Shown one piece after another: positions 41,256 to 49,376 of a stretch of 64,000 bases of DNA (positions are counted from its first letter, which is position 1; every line of letters begins with the position of its first letter). The translations under genes were made by a program, and so were the position numbers. The notes beneath the pieces are model-generated. The model had not been told where the DNA came from. It did not search any database and saw only the letters and a list, made by a program, of their open reading frames with translations. Source of the DNA: Saccharopolyspora dendranthemae. Its GTDB lineage: Bacteria; Actinomycetota; Actinomycetes; Mycobacteriales; Pseudonocardiaceae. The stretch lies in NCBI RefSeq assembly GCF_007829955.1, contig NZ_VIWX01000005.1, positions 310,001 through 374,000 of the forward strand, read 5' to 3'.

Positions 41256-41591
41256 ATGGACCTCAGCCGCGTGTACGAGATCCGGGTCGCCGGATTCGCC
41301 AGCGATGCCGAGGCGGTCGCGGCGCAAGACCCGATCGCGCGCCTGCTGTGCCCGGACGAGTTCCACCGAGGCCCGTGCGAGGTCCCGTGGAGCCTGTGCG
41401 CCGTGGACGACCCGGATGCTCCCGGACGCGGAGTGCTCGTGGTCGCCGTGCTCACCACCCGCTCCAAGGCGCTCGATCTGCTGCACCCGATCGGCGAGGT
41501 CACGGGCCGTCCGGCACAACTGCTCGACGCCGACCCCTCGGACTACGAGGAGCTCGTCGAGCAGCACCGGATCGAAGCGCTGGCCAACTGA
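41256..41591 (+). CDS. Small protein of unknown function
   Basis: 111 residues, ATG preceded by GGGAGG. The sequence (VYEIRVAGFASDAEAVAAQD, then WSLCAVDDPDAPGRGVLVVA and TRSKALDLLHPIGEVTGRPA) is acidic, soluble and looks like an alpha/beta ferredoxin-like fold, but I recognise no named family. It lies between the IS-interrupted repeat and a secreted hydrolase with no sign of cotranscription with either. Confidence 0.7.
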   Translation: MDLSRVYEIRVAGFASDAEAVAAQDPIARLLCPDEFHRGPCEVPWSLCAVDDPDAPGRGVLVVAVLTTRSKALDLLHPIGEVTGRPAQLLDADPSDYEELVEQHRIEALAN

Positions 41592-41679
41592 TCGCGGGAG
41601 TTCACCCGTTGTGGCCGACGAATTCCCGTTCACCGAATAGCATCCTCCGCGGTCGACCACTCGCGCGGAGGGACTCCAG

Positions 41680-42339
41680 ATGATCAGCAGGACCGCCACC
41701 GTCGCCACAGCGGCGCTCTTCACCCTCGCAGTCGCCCCCGCGGCCGAGGCCGAGGACACCTACGCCAACTACGCCGAACTGGCCGCTCACGAGACCGAAG
41801 GCGTCGACTACCGGCGAGCCGTGCGCGACGGGAGCACCGACGTCGTCCACGTCGCCATCCACGGCGGCGGCATCGAACGTCCCACCACCGAACTCGCGGA
41901 TCGCGCGGCCACCTCCGGTGACCACGGCTTCGGCACGTTCGAGGGGATCAAGTCCTCGGGCAACAGCGTCCTGCACATCACGTCCACAAACTTCGACGAG
42001 CCGCAGATCAGCGATGCCGTGGCCGGCTCCGCCTACACGGTGTCCTGGCACGGAGCCGCGGGCGTCGAGGAGGCCACCTACGTCGGTGGTCTCGACACCG
42101 AGCTGCGCGACGCCGTTCGGGAAGAACTCCGCGAGGAGGGCTTCGACGCGCCCGATGCGCTCCCCGACGGCCTGACCGGCGAGAACCCGGACAACATCGC
42201 CAACCGCAACACTCGCGGCAAGGGCGTGCAGCTGGAGCTCACCCGCGCTCAGCGCGACGCGCTGGTGAAGGACGGCGTGCCCACGGCCGAGTTCGACGAC
42301 TACGTCGCCGCCGTCGAGAGGGCCGTCAGCCGTCGATGA
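41680..42339 (+). CDS. Secreted poly-gamma-glutamate hydrolase family protein
   Basis: 219 residues with a Sec signal peptide cleaved near AAEA-ED (residue 25). It shows VVHVAIHGGGIERPTTELAD (metal-binding His), VLHITSTNFDEPQ, AYTVSWHGAAGVEEATYVGG and NIANRNTRGKGVQLELTRAQ, the pattern of the phage-type PghP/DUF867 zinc amidohydrolases that cleave gamma-linked glutamate. Its last 14 bases overlap the 3' end of the convergent RibD-like gene. Confidence 0.87.
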   Translation: MISRTATVATAALFTLAVAPAAEAEDTYANYAELAAHETEGVDYRRAVRDGSTDVVHVAIHGGGIERPTTELADRAATSGDHGFGTFEGIKSSGNSVLHITSTNFDEPQISDAVAGSAYTVSWHGAAGVEEATYVGGLDTELRDAVREELREEGFDAPDALPDGLTGENPDNIANRNTRGKGVQLELTRAQRDALVKDGVPTAEFDDYVAAVERAVSRR

Positions 42340-42922
42340 CCATGGGGGCCGAGACGCCGGGCGGGCCGTCGAGGATCGTCGGGGCGTACTCCAGCAGCTG
42401 GAGCCGGCCGTCGAAGGTCCGGGTGCTGATCAGGTCGAGCTTGATGTCCGGGTACCCGTCGAAGATGCGCTGCTGACCCGTCGCGCCGGTGATGACGGGG
42501 AAGACGACCACGCGGAAGCGGTCCACCACCCCGGCTCGCAGCAGTGAGCGGGCGAGCGTGAGGCTGCCGAGGGTGCGCAGCGCCCGGGGCTCGCGCTGCT
42601 TCATCTCCTGCACGGCCGCGACCGCGTCCCCGGTGACGAGTTCGGTGTTGGCCCAGGACAGCGGAGTCCGCAGCGTCGAGGAGAAGACGACCTTGGGCAG
42701 GGCCGTCAGCTCGGCGAACGCGGGCTCCTCGGGCGCTTCGGCGGCGAATCCCGACATCAACCGGTAGGTCGTGGCCCCCATGAGCGTGAGGTGCTCGTTC
42801 TCGGAGCTCTCGGCGATCCAGTCGAGGTATTCCGGGCCGCCCATGCCCCACAGGCCCGGCCACCCCTCCGCCGCGGCGTAGCCGTCGAGCGAGATGATGA
42901 AGTCCACCATCAGATCCGGCAT
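42326..42922 (-). CDS. RibD C-terminal/dihydrofolate-reductase-like protein
   Basis: 198 residues from ATG 42922 with GGAGAGAGGAC upstream. DHFR-like fold: MVDFIISLDGYAAAEGWPG at the start, LTLMGATTYRLMSG, LPKVVFSST and a C-terminal VVFPVITGATGQQRIFDG. Common stand-alone NADPH reductase-like family in actinomycetes with unclear substrate. It overlaps the convergent gene at its 3' end. Confidence 0.88.
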   Translation of the reverse strand: MPDLMVDFIISLDGYAAAEGWPGLWGMGGPEYLDWIAESSENEHLTLMGATTYRLMSGFAAEAPEEPAFAELTALPKVVFSSTLRTPLSWANTELVTGDAVAAVQEMKQREPRALRTLGSLTLARSLLRAGVVDRFRVVVFPVITGATGQQRIFDGYPDIKLDLISTRTFDGRLQLLEYAPTILDGPPGVSAPMVIDG

Positions 42923-42992
42923 CACGTCCGTCCTCTCTCCGCAGGTCTCGACGTGTAGACCCGCGAAGGCGGCCGAACTCATCGTCGGCGCC

Positions 42993-44168
42993 TCACTCGG
43001 AGGCGGCGTCCTCCGGGCGCAGGGGGAGCGTGGCGTGGACCCGGTAGCCGCCGTCCTCCGTCCGGCCGGTGTTGAGCCTGCCGCCGGTGAGGGCGACCCG
43101 CTCGCGCATGCCGACCAGGCCGAAACCCGAGCTGGGCAGTGCCACGGCGTGCCCGCGCGGGCTGTGGCGGTTGGTCACCGTCAACGAGAGCTCGTCGTCG
43201 TCCGAGCTCACCGCGACCAGGACGGCCGCGTGCGGGGAATGCTTGGCGGCGTTGGTGAGCGCTTCCTGCACGACGCGGTACGCGGCGCGCCCCACCTCGG
43301 GCGGGACCTCCGGCGCCGGCTCGGCCATGTGGAGCTGCACGTTCGATCCCGAGCGCACGGCTCCGTCGACGAGCTCGGCGATGCCGGTCGTGCTCGCCGA
43401 CGCGGGCTCGGGTTCGGCATCGTCGCGCAACGCGCGCAACATGTCGTGCAGCTCGCTCATGGCGGTGGCGCTGGTCGAGCGGATGATCTCGGCCAGCTCG
43501 GCGCTGCGCTGATCGGAAGCGTTGGCGGCCAGGATGTCCGCGTGCCGGGAGACGACGCCGATGCGGTGCGCGACGACGTCGTGCATCTCCCTGGCGATCT
43601 CGCGCCGCTGCGCCTCCACGGCGCGCTCGGCGAGCAGCTCCCGCTCCCGCTCGACCTGCTCGGCCTGCTCCCGGAAGTCGGCCAGCACGCGCCGCCGCCC
43701 GAACACCCACAGCCCGAGCAGCACCGGCACGACCACCGAGCCCACGACGATGGTCGTCGTCGGCCCGATCCGGAAGTCACCCCAGTCCAGCACGACGGGC
43801 AGCAGGACCAGCACGTTCGCGGTCGCGGCCAGCCAGGTGGGCAGGCGCGGCCCGCGCCTGCTCGCCACCGTGTACAGCGCGACTTCGACGAACCCGAGGA
43901 CGCGCTCCACGTTCAGCGACGTCACGGCCACCACCAGCGCTGCCGCGAAGGGGAACCGCCGCCGCACCAGGAGGGCGGAGAACGCCGCGATCATCGCGGT
44001 GATCGTCAGGGGCGAGGTGTCGGTGAGGCGCCCGCCGTGGGCGTAGAACTCCCCGGCGATCGGCGCACCGGCCACCGCGAGGTCGAACAGCAGCGACCGG
44101 GGAGAACCGTCCCACCAGGACAACCACGAGCGCTGCTGCAACCTCGACACGTCCGTCACGGTACTCAC
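42993..44168 (-). CDS. Sensor histidine kinase of ABC operon (HisKA_3)
   Basis: 391 residues from GTG 44168, which overlaps the permease stop (GTGA). After WLSWWDGSPRSLLFDLAVAG come four to five membrane helices, then the His box REIAREMHDVVAHRIGVVS and the ATPase N box VVQEALTNAAKHSPHA with GFGLVGMRERVALTGG. No response regulator follows; the gene after it is unrelated and convergent-facing. It shares design and the WWDG start with the kinase at 45894-47027. The nearest unpaired response regulator is at 49373. Confidence 0.88.
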   Translation of the reverse strand: MSTVTDVSRLQQRSWLSWWDGSPRSLLFDLAVAGAPIAGEFYAHGGRLTDTSPLTITAMIAAFSALLVRRRFPFAAALVVAVTSLNVERVLGFVEVALYTVASRRGPRLPTWLAATANVLVLLPVVLDWGDFRIGPTTTIVVGSVVVPVLLGLWVFGRRRVLADFREQAEQVERERELLAERAVEAQRREIAREMHDVVAHRIGVVSRHADILAANASDQRSAELAEIIRSTSATAMSELHDMLRALRDDAEPEPASASTTGIAELVDGAVRSGSNVQLHMAEPAPEVPPEVGRAAYRVVQEALTNAAKHSPHAAVLVAVSSDDDELSLTVTNRHSPRGHAVALPSSGFGLVGMRERVALTGGRLNTGRTEDGGYRVHATLPLRPEDAASE

Positions 44169-44908
44169 ACGTCGCGACGGGTCAGGACGACGCCCGCGGC
44201 TCCGAGCAGAATCGCCGCGAGCCCCAGCATCGGCAGGGCGTGCGGCCACTCCGGGGTTTCGCTGATCAACTGACGAGCCGAGTAGAACGGCTGCAGCACC
44301 ACGAGCAGCCACTCGGGCAGGTCCAGCCGGTTGATCAGCAGCATCTCGACCTCGGGCCACACCACGAGGAACGCGATCGGCACGACCGAACCGTGCAGCA
44401 GAACGGCGAGCGCGAGCCCGACCAAGGTCATCAACGTCGTGTAGATGACGGCCCCGGTGCCCATCATCAGCGAGACGGACGCGGTCGGCGCCGCCCCCAT
44501 GAACACCGCGAGCACCAGCCAGGACGCCGAGAGGACGACGGTTTCGGTGGCTATGGCCGCGACGGCGACCACGGCCGCCTTGGCCCCCAGCACCCGCAGC
44601 CGCGATCGCGCGGTGAGCACGGTCGTGGTGATCGTGCGGTACCGGTACTCGTTGCCGAAGGCGTTGACGCCCAGCGCGCCCACCAGCGCGCCGAAGATCC
44701 ACGCCACCGAGATCACCTTGTCGAAGGTGACGTCACCGTGGTCGCGCGAGTCGTGCGCGAAGACCGTGAGCAGGAGCTGGATGAGGAGCGCGGCCCCCAT
44801 CAGGACCCAGTTGGACCGCACGGTCCGGAAGGCGGCCCACTCGTACTGGACGGCGCGCAGGCCCGCGGACGTGCTGTCGGTCTGCGGCCTGGCTGCGAGC
44901 GTGGTCAT
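44165..44908 (-). CDS. ABC-2 type transporter permease
   Basis: 247 residues, ATG overlapping the upstream ATPase stop (ATGA). About six membrane helices, with ALVGALGVNAFGNEYRYRTI, the E-Y-R-x-x-T pattern common to ABC-2 permeases of actinomycete drug or lantibiotic exporters. Forms an exporter with the ATPase at 44905-45810. Substrate unknown; kinase-linked transporters of this design often give self-protection or antibiotic response. Confidence 0.88.
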   Translation of the reverse strand: MTTLAARPQTDSTSAGLRAVQYEWAAFRTVRSNWVLMGAALLIQLLLTVFAHDSRDHGDVTFDKVISVAWIFGALVGALGVNAFGNEYRYRTITTTVLTARSRLRVLGAKAAVVAVAAIATETVVLSASWLVLAVFMGAAPTASVSLMMGTGAVIYTTLMTLVGLALAVLLHGSVVPIAFLVVWPEVEMLLINRLDLPEWLLVVLQPFYSARQLISETPEWPHALPMLGLAAILLGAAGVVLTRRDV

Positions 44909-45810
44909 GCTGCTGCTCCTCGGTAGGTCGTGGCGGTGGAGGTGGCGTTGAAGAAGGCGTCTTCGAGGCTGCTGCGGCGGGTGTGCAGCTCGCGGATCGG
45001 GATGCCGGCCTGCCGCGCGGCTGCGCTGACCGCGTCGACCTCGGCGTTGTGGATGACCAGCGCGTCGGCTTCTTCCTGCTGCACCTGGAACCCCGCCTGG
45101 TGCAGCCACTGCCCGAACCGCCCGGCTTCCACCGTCCGCACGACGACGTGGGTGCGGGTGTGCGCGGCGATGAAATCGCGCACGGGCTGGGCGGCGATGA
45201 GCTCGCCCTCGCCGATGACGACGAGATCGTCCGCGAGCTGCGCGATCTCGGACAGCAGGTGCGAGGACACGAACACGGTCCTGCCCTCGTCGGCGAGGTT
45301 GCGCAGCAGCGAGCGGATCCAGCGCACGCCTTCGGGATCGAGCCCGTTGGTGGGTTCGTCGAGGATCACGTACTCGGGGTCGCCCAGCAGGGCCGCGGCG
45401 ATCCCGAGGCGCTGCCGCATCCCGAGGCTGAAGCCCCCGATGCGCCGGGAGCGGACCTCGTCGAGCCCGACCGCGGCCAGCACCTCGCGGACCCGCTGCT
45501 CGGAGATCCCGGCCCCGGCGGCGATCATCCGCAGGTGCTGGTGCGCCGACCGCCCCGGGTGCACGGCCCCGGCGTCGAGCAGCGCGCCCACGGTGCGCAC
45601 CGGGTTCGGCAGGTCCTGGTAGCTGCGGCCGTTGAACAGGACTTCGCCCTCACCCCGGTCGAGACCGAGCATGAGCCGCATCGTGGTCGACTTGCCCGCC
45701 CCGTTCGGGCCGAGGAAGCCGGTCACCACGCCCGGCCGGACGGTGCAGGTGAGGTCGTGCACGGCGAGCTTGTCGCCGTAGCGCTTGGACAGTTCCCGGA
45801 TGGTGATCAA
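44905..45810 (-). CDS. ABC transporter ATP-binding protein
   Basis: 301 residues from TTG 45810 (GAGGAGCAGGG upstream). Walker A GFLGPNGAGKSTTMRLMLGL, signature FSLGMRQRLG, Walker B YVILDEPTNGLDP and switch His in FVSSHLLSE. The C-terminal 90 residues are the accessory domain typical of DrrA/NatA-like exporters. First gene of the ATPase-permease-kinase operon. A 16-bp element in the end of the upstream kinase gene (45901-45916) is shared with that kinase's own promoter. Confidence 0.92.
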   Translation of the reverse strand: MITIRELSKRYGDKLAVHDLTCTVRPGVVTGFLGPNGAGKSTTMRLMLGLDRGEGEVLFNGRSYQDLPNPVRTVGALLDAGAVHPGRSAHQHLRMIAAGAGISEQRVREVLAAVGLDEVRSRRIGGFSLGMRQRLGIAAALLGDPEYVILDEPTNGLDPEGVRWIRSLLRNLADEGRTVFVSSHLLSEIAQLADDLVVIGEGELIAAQPVRDFIAAHTRTHVVVRTVEAGRFGQWLHQAGFQVQQEEADALVIHNAEVDAVSAAARQAGIPIRELHTRRSSLEDAFFNATSTATTYRGAAA

Positions 45811-45893
45811 CCCTGCTCCTCGATGTCGGATCGGATTTCCCGCATGACAACGAGAATCGCGAATCCACCGGGTTCAGGGCGTCTGACTTCCAG

Positions 45894-47027
45894 CTAGGAG
45901 CGGGTACGACTTTCGGGCAGCGGGAGCACAGCGGCCACCCGGAAGCCTCCGTCGGCGGTCGGGCCGGCCTCCAGCTCGCCGCCGGCGAGCGCGACGCGCT
46001 CCCGCATCCCGAGCAGCCCGTACCCGGCTCCGGAGGAGGGGGACGGTCGGCTCGGCCCGTTCGCGACGGTGACGGCGAGGTCGTCGCCCGCCTCGACGAC
46101 GACGGTCACCGCGGCCTCGGGCGCGTGCCGGGCCGCGTTGGTCAGCGCTTCCTGCACGACCCGGTAGGCCGCTCGTCCGGTGGTGCCGGAGGTCTCGGGA
46201 AGGTCGTCGGGCATGGTCAGCCGCACCGGGATCCCGGTCTCCGCGGCATCGCGGACCAGGTCGGCGATGTCGTGCACGGCGGGTGCTTCGGTGAGGTCGG
46301 AGGGGCCCTCGCGCAGGACGCGGAGCATCCCGCGCAGCTCGGTGAGCGCCTTGGCGCTGTTGTCGCGGATGATCTCGGCGGTGTCGGCGGTCGCCTCGTC
46401 CTTGGCGTGCACGGTGAGCGCGCCCGCCTGCAACGACATCACGCTGGCGCGGTGCGCGATGACGTCGTGCAGCTCGCGGGCGATCCGCCGCCGCTCCTCG
46501 CCGACGGCGCGCTCGGCGAGCAGCGCTCGCTCGCGCTCGGCCCGGTCGATGCGCTCGCGCGTGGCCGCCATCATCACCTGCCGCTGCTGCAGCCACAGCC
46601 CGAGCATGCCCGGCACGCAGTACAGCGCGGACTTCACGGCGATGCCGACCAGCATCGGGAACCCCGACCAGCCGGTCTGCCCGATGATCTCGGAGCCGAC
46701 CCCGATCCCGATGATCACGAAGCCCACGACCCACGTCGAGCGCGTGGCCCCGTGGCGGCGCGCGTAGGTGTAGAGGGCGACCCACGACGGCGGCGGCGAT
46801 GAGAAGAACACGAGGGGCAGGAGCGAGGTGGCGACCGCGATCAGCGGGAACCTCCTGCGCACCAGCATCCCGAGGCCGGCGACGACGGCGAGACCGAGCT
46901 GCCACGGCGTGGGGTTCTCCGCGAACGCCCCGCTGAACATCAGCGCGACGACGATATCGATCAGCAGGCGGTGAACCTTGCCGTCCCACCAGGACAGCAG
47001 GCGCTCACGGTCGAGGAGGAGACGCAC
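45894..47027 (-). CDS. Sensor histidine kinase (HisKA_3), no adjacent regulator
   Basis: 377 residues from GTG 47027. It begins LLLDRERLLSWWDGKVHRLL, has four to five membrane helices, then RIARELHDVIAHRASVMSLQ with the phospho-acceptor His, VVQEALTNAARHAPEAA and YGLLGMRERVALAGGEL. ACTAGAGT ends 7-8 bases before the GTG and could be a -10 element, implying a leaderless message. No response regulator is next to it. Downstream on the same strand is the exporter operon. Confidence 0.87.
   Translation of the reverse strand: MRLLLDRERLLSWWDGKVHRLLIDIVVALMFSGAFAENPTPWQLGLAVVAGLGMLVRRRFPLIAVATSLLPLVFFSSPPPSWVALYTYARRHGATRSTWVVGFVIIGIGVGSEIIGQTGWSGFPMLVGIAVKSALYCVPGMLGLWLQQRQVMMAATRERIDRAERERALLAERAVGEERRRIARELHDVIAHRASVMSLQAGALTVHAKDEATADTAEIIRDNSAKALTELRGMLRVLREGPSDLTEAPAVHDIADLVRDAAETGIPVRLTMPDDLPETSGTTGRAAYRVVQEALTNAARHAPEAAVTVVVEAGDDLAVTVANGPSRPSPSSGAGYGLLGMRERVALAGGELEAGPTADGGFRVAAVLPLPESRTRS
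45901..45916 (-). promoter_or_regulatory. Shared 16-bp element, exporter-operon copy
   Basis: CGGGTACGACTTTCGG (plus-strand reading) lies within the last codons of the kinase gene, 91 bases before the exporter ATPase start. The same 16 bases occur at 47081-47096 before the kinase gene. A binding site for a response regulator is the simplest explanation. Confidence 0.5.
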
Positions 47028-47080
47028 CGGGCCGACTCTAGTTGCGGCGATCGCCCGGCACGTTCGCCGAGGGGCCGAGA

Positions 47081-47096
47081 CGGGTACGACTTTCGG
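47081..47096 (-). promoter_or_regulatory. Shared 16-bp element, kinase-promoter copy
   Basis: Identical CGGGTACGACTTTCGG in the gap between the kinase gene (start 47027) and the divergent small membrane protein gene (start 47191). It lies about 40-55 bases upstream of the possible kinase -10, and about 100 before the divergent start, so it could control both. Confidence 0.5.
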
Positions 47097-47190
47097 CCAA
47101 GTTCGGACGAGCAGGTCGGGGGACGTGACGGCGGCCGGAGATCCATAGCGTTGTTGATCGAAGGACGAACGAACCCCTGAGAGGAACGTC

Positions 47191-47442
47191 ATGGACCTGG
47201 AAAAGCTCTTCAGCTCGCCGGAACTGCTGCTGGAGACCGGCCTGCTCGCGGTGGCCGCGCTGGTGATGTTCGGTGCGCTGGCGCTGTTCGTCTGCGCCGT
47301 GGTCAGCATCATCGGCTCACCGCTGTCGTTCGGCATGACCGTGGTGTGGCTCCTGGTGGCCTTCGCCGCGCCGTTCCTGGGCAGCCTGCTGTGGTTCATC
47401 GTCGGCCGTGGTGACGCCTACCGCCGGCGAGTGGCCTACTAG
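47191..47442 (+). CDS. Small PLDc_N-type membrane protein
   Basis: 83 residues with AGAGGAACG upstream. Two hydrophobic helices: LLAVAALVMFGALALFVCAV and VVWLLVAFAAPFLGSLLWFI, ending VGRGDAYRRR. The second half (W-x5-A-x2-P-x-G-x3-W/Y-x5-G-R) is the phospholipase D N-terminal (PLDc_N) membrane motif found in many small actinobacterial proteins. It shares a divergent promoter region with the histidine kinase, hinting that it belongs to the same envelope response. Confidence 0.8.
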   Translation: MDLEKLFSSPELLLETGLLAVAALVMFGALALFVCAVVSIIGSPLSFGMTVVWLLVAFAAPFLGSLLWFIVGRGDAYRRRVAY

Positions 47443-47491
47443 GTCTCCCCGGACCGCTGGTGAAACGGCCGAGTGCGGGTAGGTTCGGCGC

Positions 47492-49159
47492 ATGGATTCT
47501 GATGCCATCGTCGTGGGTGCGGGCCTCGCCGGCCTGGTCGCCACGGCCGAGCTGGTCGCCGCAGGCAAGAAGGTCACCGTGGTCGACCAGGAGAACGCGG
47601 CCAACCTCGGTGGCCAGGCGTGGTGGTCGTTCGGCGGGATCTTCCTGGTCGACACCCCCGAGCAGCGCCGGCTCGGCGTGAAGGACTCCTTCGACCTGGC
47701 CTGGCAGGACTGGCTCGGCAGCGCCGGCTGGGACCGCCTCGCCGACGAGGACAGCTGGGCCTCCCGCTGGGGGCGCGCGTACGTCGAGTGGGCCGCTGGC
47801 GAGAAGCGGGACTGGCTGCGCGGCAACGGGATCCGGTTCACCCCCATGGTCGGTTGGGCGGAGCGCGGTGACGGTCGCGCGACCGGCCACGGCAACTCGG
47901 TGCCCCGCTTCCACGTCGCCTGGGGCACCGGCACCGGTGTCGTCGGGCCGTTCGTCGAGGCTGCGATCGAGGGGGCGAAACGCGGCCTGGTCACCTTCCG
48001 GCACCGCCACCAGGTGGACGAGCTGATCGTCGAAGGCGGCGCGGTCGTGGGAGTTCGCGGCACGGTCCTGGGCCCCGACGACGGGGAGCGGGGAGTGGCG
48101 TCGAACCGCGAAGCGGCCGGTGAGTTCGAGCTGCGCGCGCAGGTGGTCGTCGTCTCGACGGGCGGCATCGGCGGCAACCACGACCTGGTGCGCGAGTTCT
48201 GGCCCGAGCGGCTGGGCCGCCCGCCGCGCGAGATGATCACCGGCGTTCCCGAGTACGTGGACGGCCGGGGGATCGGGATCGCGCAGGACGCCGGTGCGCG
48301 GCTGGTCAACCGGGACCGGATGTGGCACTACGTGGAGGGAATCCAGAACTGGGACCCGGTCTGGCCGAAGCACGCGATCCGGATCCTGCCGGGTCCGTCG
48401 CCGCTGTGGTTCGACGCCCTGGGCAGGCTGCTGCCCGCGCCGTTCCTGCCCGGCTGCGACACGCTCGGCACCCTCAAGCACCTGCGGACCACGCCCGACA
48501 TCGCGCAGCACGACCACTCCTGGTTCATCGTCACGCAGAAGATGATCGAGAAGGAGTTCGCGCTGTCGGGTTCGGAGCAGAACCCCGACATCACCCACCA
48601 CGACCTGAAGCTGCTGGCGAAGACGCGGCTCGGCAAGGGCGCACCGGGACCGGTCGAGGCGTTCAAGCAGCGCGGCGCGGACTTCGTCGTGGCGGACACG
48701 CTGGCGGAGCTCGTCGCGAAGATGAACTCGCTGACCGAGACGCCGCTGCTGGACGCCGCCGAGGTCGAACGGCAGATCGTCGCGCGCGACCGCGAGATGG
48801 CCAACCCGTTCAGCAAGGACGCCCAAGCGCAGCTCATCCACAACGCGCGCCGCTACCGCGGTGACAAGCTCACGCGGGTCTCCTCGCCGCACCGGGTGCT
48901 CGACCCGAAGGCCGGTCCGCTCATCGGCGTCAAGCTGCACGTGCTGACCCGCAAATCGCTCGGCGGTATCCAGACCGACCTGTCCTCGCAGGCCCTCGGA
49001 GCCGACGGCCAGGCCATCCCCGGCCTGTTCGCCGCGGGAGAGGCCGCCGGGTTCGGAGGCGGAGGTGTGCACGGCTACAACGCGCTGGAGGGCACGTTCC
49101 TAGGCGGCTGCCTGTTCTCCGGCCGCGCAGCCGGAAGAGCCATCGCCCGCGCGCTCTAG
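47492..49159 (+). CDS. FAD-binding dehydrogenase (KstD/fumarate-reductase-like)
   Basis: 555 residues. Rossmann start AIVVGAGLAGLVATAELVAA, then NLGGQAWWSFGGIFLVDTP, VVVVSTGGIGGNHDLV and the C-terminal GLFAAGEAAGFGGGGVHGYN with ALEGTFLGGCLFSGR. This is the FAD_binding_2 family of actinobacterial dehydrogenases related to 3-ketosteroid dehydrogenases and fumarate reductase flavoproteins. Substrate unknown. Its TAG stop lies within the left terminal repeat of R1 copy C. Confidence 0.88.
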   Translation: MDSDAIVVGAGLAGLVATAELVAAGKKVTVVDQENAANLGGQAWWSFGGIFLVDTPEQRRLGVKDSFDLAWQDWLGSAGWDRLADEDSWASRWGRAYVEWAAGEKRDWLRGNGIRFTPMVGWAERGDGRATGHGNSVPRFHVAWGTGTGVVGPFVEAAIEGAKRGLVTFRHRHQVDELIVEGGAVVGVRGTVLGPDDGERGVASNREAAGEFELRAQVVVVSTGGIGGNHDLVREFWPERLGRPPREMITGVPEYVDGRGIGIAQDAGARLVNRDRMWHYVEGIQNWDPVWPKHAIRILPGPSPLWFDALGRLLPAPFLPGCDTLGTLKHLRTTPDIAQHDHSWFIVTQKMIEKEFALSGSEQNPDITHHDLKLLAKTRLGKGAPGPVEAFKQRGADFVVADTLAELVAKMNSLTETPLLDAAEVERQIVARDREMANPFSKDAQAQLIHNARRYRGDKLTRVSSPHRVLDPKAGPLIGVKLHVLTRKSLGGIQTDLSSQALGADGQAIPGLFAAGEAAGFGGGGVHGYNALEGTFLGGCLFSGRAAGRAIARAL

Positions 49160-49376
49160 GGGATGTTGAGGAATTGCTTTGCGTGGCGGTGCGGGTAGCG
49201 GAACCTGAGCGCCTTCGTGGTCTCCGTGCGCCGCTCCTTGAGTCTTCCGCTTACCCCAGGGGTGGACATAGGCGTCCCGGCGTACTCGCCACGAAGGCGC
49301 TCAGAACCCGCGGCGGTGCGGGCTGAGTCCCACACCTGAAACGGCGGCTACCGCTGCATTCATCAACATCCTCTAG
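49156..49376. repeat. Dispersed palindromic element R1, copy C (largest)
   Basis: Terminal inverted repeats CTAGGGGATGTTGA (49156-49169) and TCAACATCCTCTAG (49363-49376), 13 of 14 paired. They contain the TAG stops of both convergent genes (49157-49159 and 49373-49375). Inside, CTGAGCGCCTTCGTGG (49205-49220) pairs perfectly with 49289-49304. The left half resembles copies A and D, and the right half matches copy B for 38 bases. CTCTAG occurs on both sides and could be a target duplication. Confidence 0.8.

Noticed and set aside
45901..47096. 16-bp direct repeats as ends of a mobile element carrying the kinase
   Set aside because: No transposase, no inverted ends and no target duplication. 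A shared regulatory site fits better.
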